Assembly: GCA_947044365.1 (NCBI GenBank) | Contig: OX345649.1 | Location: 1,110,430-1,174,429, forward strand | DNA from: Petrosia ficiformis | Lineage: Eukaryota > Porifera > Demospongiae > Haplosclerida > Petrosiidae | Direction of reading: 5' to 3' | DNA: 64,000 nt | In this document: piece by piece, positions 59,781-64,000 of the stretch | Layout: every line of letters begins with the position of its first letter | Position numbering within the stretch: position 1 is the first letter of the stretch | The notes under the pieces: generated by a model | What the model was told of the DNA's origin: nothing | Database searches by the model: none | The model's input: the letters and a program-made list of their open reading frames with translations, nothing else | Program-made: the position numbers and the translations under genes

Positions 59781-62555
59781 CTAAAAGCAGTCCACAAAGT
59801 AAGATTTTAAAGTGTGTCTCAACTAGACAATTGCTACACCACATATGGCTGAAAAAAAAAAACATGCTGAAAATAATTTTAGTTAAATAATCACAACCAA
59901 AGTAGCCTGAGTTTTACTGTTACTACTGAACTAGACAATTACTGCACCACAGGTTGGTATAAGTTGCATTTATAAACTATATATTGCTGTAATAACTAGT
60001 GATATATAGGTGCTAGTCTTTTCAGGCAGTAAAATCACAAAGTAGTTTATAGTTGGTACTACCTGTGGTGCTTTCAGAATTGCCACGCATAAATTTTGTA
60101 TTGGTCACATAACACATTACCTTATATATCTAATATCTTAGCAATAATTTACCCTCATTGCATATATAAAACTTTACTTCCTTTTTTAGCAAGTGTACCT
60201 ATGAGTTAAGATATTTGTCGCTCCATTTCCAGTGATGGTTCAGAATGTACAGTAGAGGCTCAGAAGGGGATCTCTATGGATGGTGTTGGTTACTCTACTA
60301 CCCTACAAAGTGAGATATTGAAGCATGCAATTGCTACACATGTGTCTGAAAAAAAACGTATGTCAGATTTGAAATATTCGGTTTAGTGTAACATGTAGTC
60401 CTGAATGATTGGGTATATTCATATTTCTGCTATTAATCATTATTCACCAATCAGAAGGTTTATTGAAAAACCAAACATTTGGATAGCTGATCAGCTATCT
60501 TCATCAGTGGTATAATATAATAAACCTAAGTGTTATTTATAGTAAGATGTCAGACACTAATATCCATACATGATAGGTATAAAGTCTGTACATAGGTCTT
60601 GAGTACAGTCACACGGTCCTTGAACCTCCTAGGTTCATTGACAGAGACTCTGTCTTGAGTAGAAGTTACTGGTTGACATGTTTCATGGCTTTGTTTGTGT
60701 GGTGGATGTTGTAATTTAAAAGCATGGTATATTCCTGGTAATGATCCTTTCAGTTTAGCACTCACAAGAAACATGTCTAGTTGTAGCTTGTAGCTTGATA
60801 TGTACTGTAATATGCAAACACAAAAGTGGAACTGTAACTTTATTAGTTGCATAGTTATTACAGTAGACATGTAATTTAAAAGTCACAAAGCATTAGTGAT
60901 AGTTATCCAAAACAGCACTAATGTTTATGTTATTATCATAGGTTTAACAAATACTTGAATTGTTTTATTATTCATTCATACCTTACAATATATCTTGCTT
61001 TTGGGAAGGAGCTCAATCTCACATGTTTAGCATATAAAGATTTTACATGTCATTATGTAGTTCACAATTACAAGCTTGGGGTACTAATGATGCTACAGTT
61101 GTGAGCTTCCTGTATCATGTGATCTGATGATGCTACCTACAGTTGCAGACATCCTGTATTGATGTGATATGGAGCTGTTAATCTGACGTATTCAATCATA
61201 TGATCTATAATGTATAATTACTTGCTAAATGTAATAGTAAGTGTAATTTATAATGTATTATTTTCATGTATGTATATTATATAATTATATAAATATCATG
61301 TGTGTAACATGACCTCAGTATTACCTAGGTGAGGTACTGGGGCTTGTATAGATCATGTATTGCATTGCACCAAATAGCGTTGCGCCAAAAAGATAAGTAT
61401 GCACCACACACTATAGATAATTATACACTATAGATAAGTATGCACATACACTATTTGGTAATTTATGTCTGTTTGTCATCTTTGAAATAAAATATTAAAA
61501 CGGGTTTTACATGTGCTCTGTGTGTTCATTTATTTCTGTTGTCTCTTCTTTTAATAAAAATTTAAAACCGGTTTGAAAAACCTGTCTGTCCTGTTTGTTT
61601 TGTTTGTTCAAACTAAATTCCCATAATTTTGTACAAATTAATATACATGTACTATTTTTTGTACATATTACATGTATTGTATATTGCTGTATATTATATG
61701 TATTGTACTGTATTGTATATTATATGTATCGTACTGTATTGTAGGATAGTGTAGTGTAGAAAATTTCAAACAATCATAACCAGCCTGATAAGCGTCTTAG
61801 AATTCAGTATTGATATTATGAGAGAGCTTTTGTAATTTATGTTAGCAATAACCAAAAGCTAGAGATGATAGTACTAAGCAGTTGAGCTTTTATAAATAGT
61901 ATTGAACATATAGTTTGAACTATATATATATAGTAGTGAGCATATATTCAGTTTTATAGACTATTAGACATGTATTGAGTTGCCTGATAGGACATTACAA
62001 CAGATTGAAGTATAATTGATAATTGTGAGCATGTATTAATGTATTACTGCTTTATAGAATGATACAGTAGATTGAAGTATACTAGTGAGCATTGCTTTGT
62101 GAAAGACTGTAGTATATTATAGTAATGTAGGGTGTATCATTCAAGCCTAAGCTTCATAGAGACAGTATTGAATATTTCTATACAGATTTTCTACCATAAC
62201 GGGCTATAGCTAGTCCATATCTTGTTCATCCATACCTTTGTGATGTCCTGATGTACAAGGTAAAACAAGCAGATGAATTGTTGGGATCTCATGTTTTATC
62301 TGTTACTTTTCATAGGTGTGGAGTAGCTTAGCCTGTTTGATGTGCTCTCTTATCCATTGCTGTTCTCCAGACTTTGTGAGGATTATTATAAGCAATAATG
62401 TGTATATTTGTTAATAGAGTAACACAACTAGGCTTATAGGCCCAGTATAAAAACATTGAGGACTATTCTGTTTTGACCACAAATTGTGGATATTAAACCT
62501 TTAGAGAGTAGTGAGCATGAAATATTTATGATAGCGTGTTGCCTAAATATAAATC
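59781..62555. other. Gene-poor AT-rich region
   Basis: Includes a diverged relative of the 55-bp unit at about 60225-60320 and TGTACTGTATTGTA repeats near 61660-61745. I see no coding region I can support. Confidence 0.5.
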
Positions 62556-62559
62556 CTTT

Positions 62560-63370
62560 AGTACAATCTTGTAACTCAATACTTTGACTATACGACATGT
62601 GTACCAGTATAATCTTGTAACTCAATACTTTGAGTATATGACATGTGTACCAGTACAATCTTGTAACTCAATACTTTGACTATATGACATGTGTACCAGT
62701 ACAATCTTGTAACTCAATACTTTGACTATATGACATGTGTACTGTGTGTACAATCTTGTAACTCAATACTTTGACTATACGACATGTGTACCAGTATAAT
62801 CTTGTAACTCAATACTTTGACTATATGACATGTGTACCAGTACAATCTTGTAACTCAATACTTTGACTATATGACATGTGTACCAGTACAATCTTGTAAC
62901 TCAATACTTTGACTATATGACATGTGTACTGTGTGTACAATCTTGTAACTCAATACTTTGACTATACGACATGTGTACCAGTATAATCTTGTAACTCAAT
63001 ACTTTGACTATATGACATGTGTACCAGTACAATCTTGTAACTCAATACTTTGACTATATGACATGTGTACCAGTACAATCTTGTAACTCAATACTTTGAC
63101 TATATGACATGTGTACTGTGTGTACAATCTTGTAACTCAATACTTTGACTATATGACGTGTGTGTACAATCTTGTAACTCAATACTTTGACTATATGACA
63201 TGTGTATTGTGTGTACAATCTTGTAACTCAATACTTTGACTGTATGACATGTGTATTGTGTGTACAATCTTGTAACTCAATATTTTGACTATACAACATG
63301 TGTACTGTGTGTATAATCTTGTAACTCAATACTTTCACTATACAACGCGTAGTATGTGTACAATCTTGTA
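62560..63370 (+). repeat. 46-bp satellite with a 187-bp higher-order period
   Basis: About 17 copies of TCTTGTAACTCAATACTTTG + ACTATATGACATGTGTACCA + GTACAA. Variant TACGAC units recur at 62591, 62778 and 62965, exactly 187 bp apart, i.e. a four-monomer higher-order repeat. Confidence 0.93.
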
Positions 63371-63727
63371 TCTCCAATACACAATTTTCAATACTCAACA
63401 CTTAAGATTACATGTAAACTGAACTCTTTTTCATTTAGTGTTGATATCTGAAGTTTTTTATAGCTCATTTAATAATATCATTTTCCGTACTTCAGATTAC
63501 TGCCACAAAATATTTAACCCACAAGTCACTCATTATTTACATAATCACAATAATGAAAATTAAATTAGACACAGTCATTTTTTGCTAAGAAAATTTGAGC
63601 GAACAAAAATATCCCACTATATGGTAATCCTGAACTATGAACTTTGGTATAGACCCATGTGTGCATTGTATTCATTACTGCAATAATACTGTTTCAGCTT
63701 ATGAAATGTATTTATGTATATCCAAAT

Positions 63728-63960
63728 AAATGTTTTAGGTGCATTAAGCATTGTGACATGAGTGTGGGCTCAATAAAGGCCAAGGTTAGGTACGTAAAAA
63801 TGAATAAATGTTTTAGGTGCATTAAGCATTGTGACACGAGGGTGGGCTCAATAAAGGCCAAGGTTAGGTACGTAAAAATGAATAAATGTTTTAGGTGCAT
63901 TAAGCATCGTGACATGAGTGTGGGCTCAGTAAAGGCCAAGGTTAGGTACGTAATACACAA
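63728..63960 (+). repeat. 78-bp tandem repeat, three copies
   Basis: TGTTTTAGGTGCATTAAGCA recurs at 63731, 63809 and 63887. Because 78 is divisible by three, both strands stay open; the plus-strand frame repeats CFRCIKHCD and VGSIKAKVRYVK. I do not recognise a domain and treat it as a minisatellite. Confidence 0.85.
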
Positions 63961-64000
63961 TCGAAGCAAGTGCATTATATAATTGGACCTTTATTGGCCC

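Noticed and set aside
62560..63370. Centromere or CRISPR-like array
   Set aside because: It is a short minisatellite without unique spacers in a gene-bearing eukaryotic contig; the nearby CENP-A gene says nothing about centromere position.
63659..63982. Cys-containing repeat protein (CFRCIKHCD)
   Set aside because: It looks like a zinc-knuckle at first sight, but it is three copies of a 78-bp repeat, open on both strands, with no proper spacing of ligands.

Overview
The window is eukaryotic nuclear DNA from an animal. It is AT-rich, with small exons, introns from about 60 nt to about 2 kb, and dense micro- and minisatellites. The gene content (death-domain adaptor, HNF1-class homeobox gene, NCLX, TMEM134, CENP-A, SSRP1, UFD1, AMACR) is metazoan. 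Gene density, head-to-head gene pairs and the death-domain protein style suggest a demosponge of the Amphimedon/Haliclona kind; the phylum is an inference. I rebuilt nine protein genes exon by exon. In all nine the exon phases close, and for eight the product matches a known family along most of its length.

Layout. 1-12.5 kb: a mitochondrial Na+/Ca2+ exchanger (NCLX/SLC8B1) on +, whose first exons lie off the left edge. 12.7-19.4 kb: a second, complete NCLX in tandem. Each copy carries two U12-type introns, one AT-AC and one GT-AG. 20.4-26.3 kb: a death-domain plus SH3 protein on +, with an in-frame UGA near its end. 26.6-32.8 kb: an HNF1-class POU-like/homeodomain factor on -, convergent with the previous gene. 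33.0-37.5 kb: TMEM134 homologue on -. 37.6-42.0 kb: alpha-methylacyl-CoA racemase (AMACR) on +, with its start codon 44 bp from that of TMEM134. 42.7-43.7 kb: a CENP-A-type histone H3 on -. 43.9 kb: tRNA-His(GTG). 44.1-53.5 kb: SSRP1, the HMG subunit of FACT, on -. 53.6-57.6 kb: UFD1 on +, divergent from SSRP1 across 105 bp. 57.6-64 kb: no recognisable protein gene, several satellite arrays.

Mobile and repeated DNA. Three MITEs have hAT-type structure with intact 8-bp target duplications, one of them carrying a possible BED/transposase remnant. One of these three belongs to a six-copy family with CAG(A/T)GTTTTTGATAA ends. There are also two copies of a TAGTGTTGTTTTAG-ended element, several foldback elements (one with perfect 49-bp arms), two tRNA-derived SINE-like families, and a roughly 300-bp duplication that carried a second tRNA-His copy into a satellite inside an SSRP1 intron.

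Most unusual signal. In five introns a minisatellite is built from the splice junction itself: the 3' splice site of the homologous intron in both NCLX copies (79-bp and 38-bp units), two UFD1 donors (about 60-bp units including exon sequence) and one SSRP1 donor (30-bp unit). Several other splice sites are abutted by microsatellites. This looks like recurrent tandem duplication of splice sites. All statements come from reading the sequence; no database search or alignment program was run.
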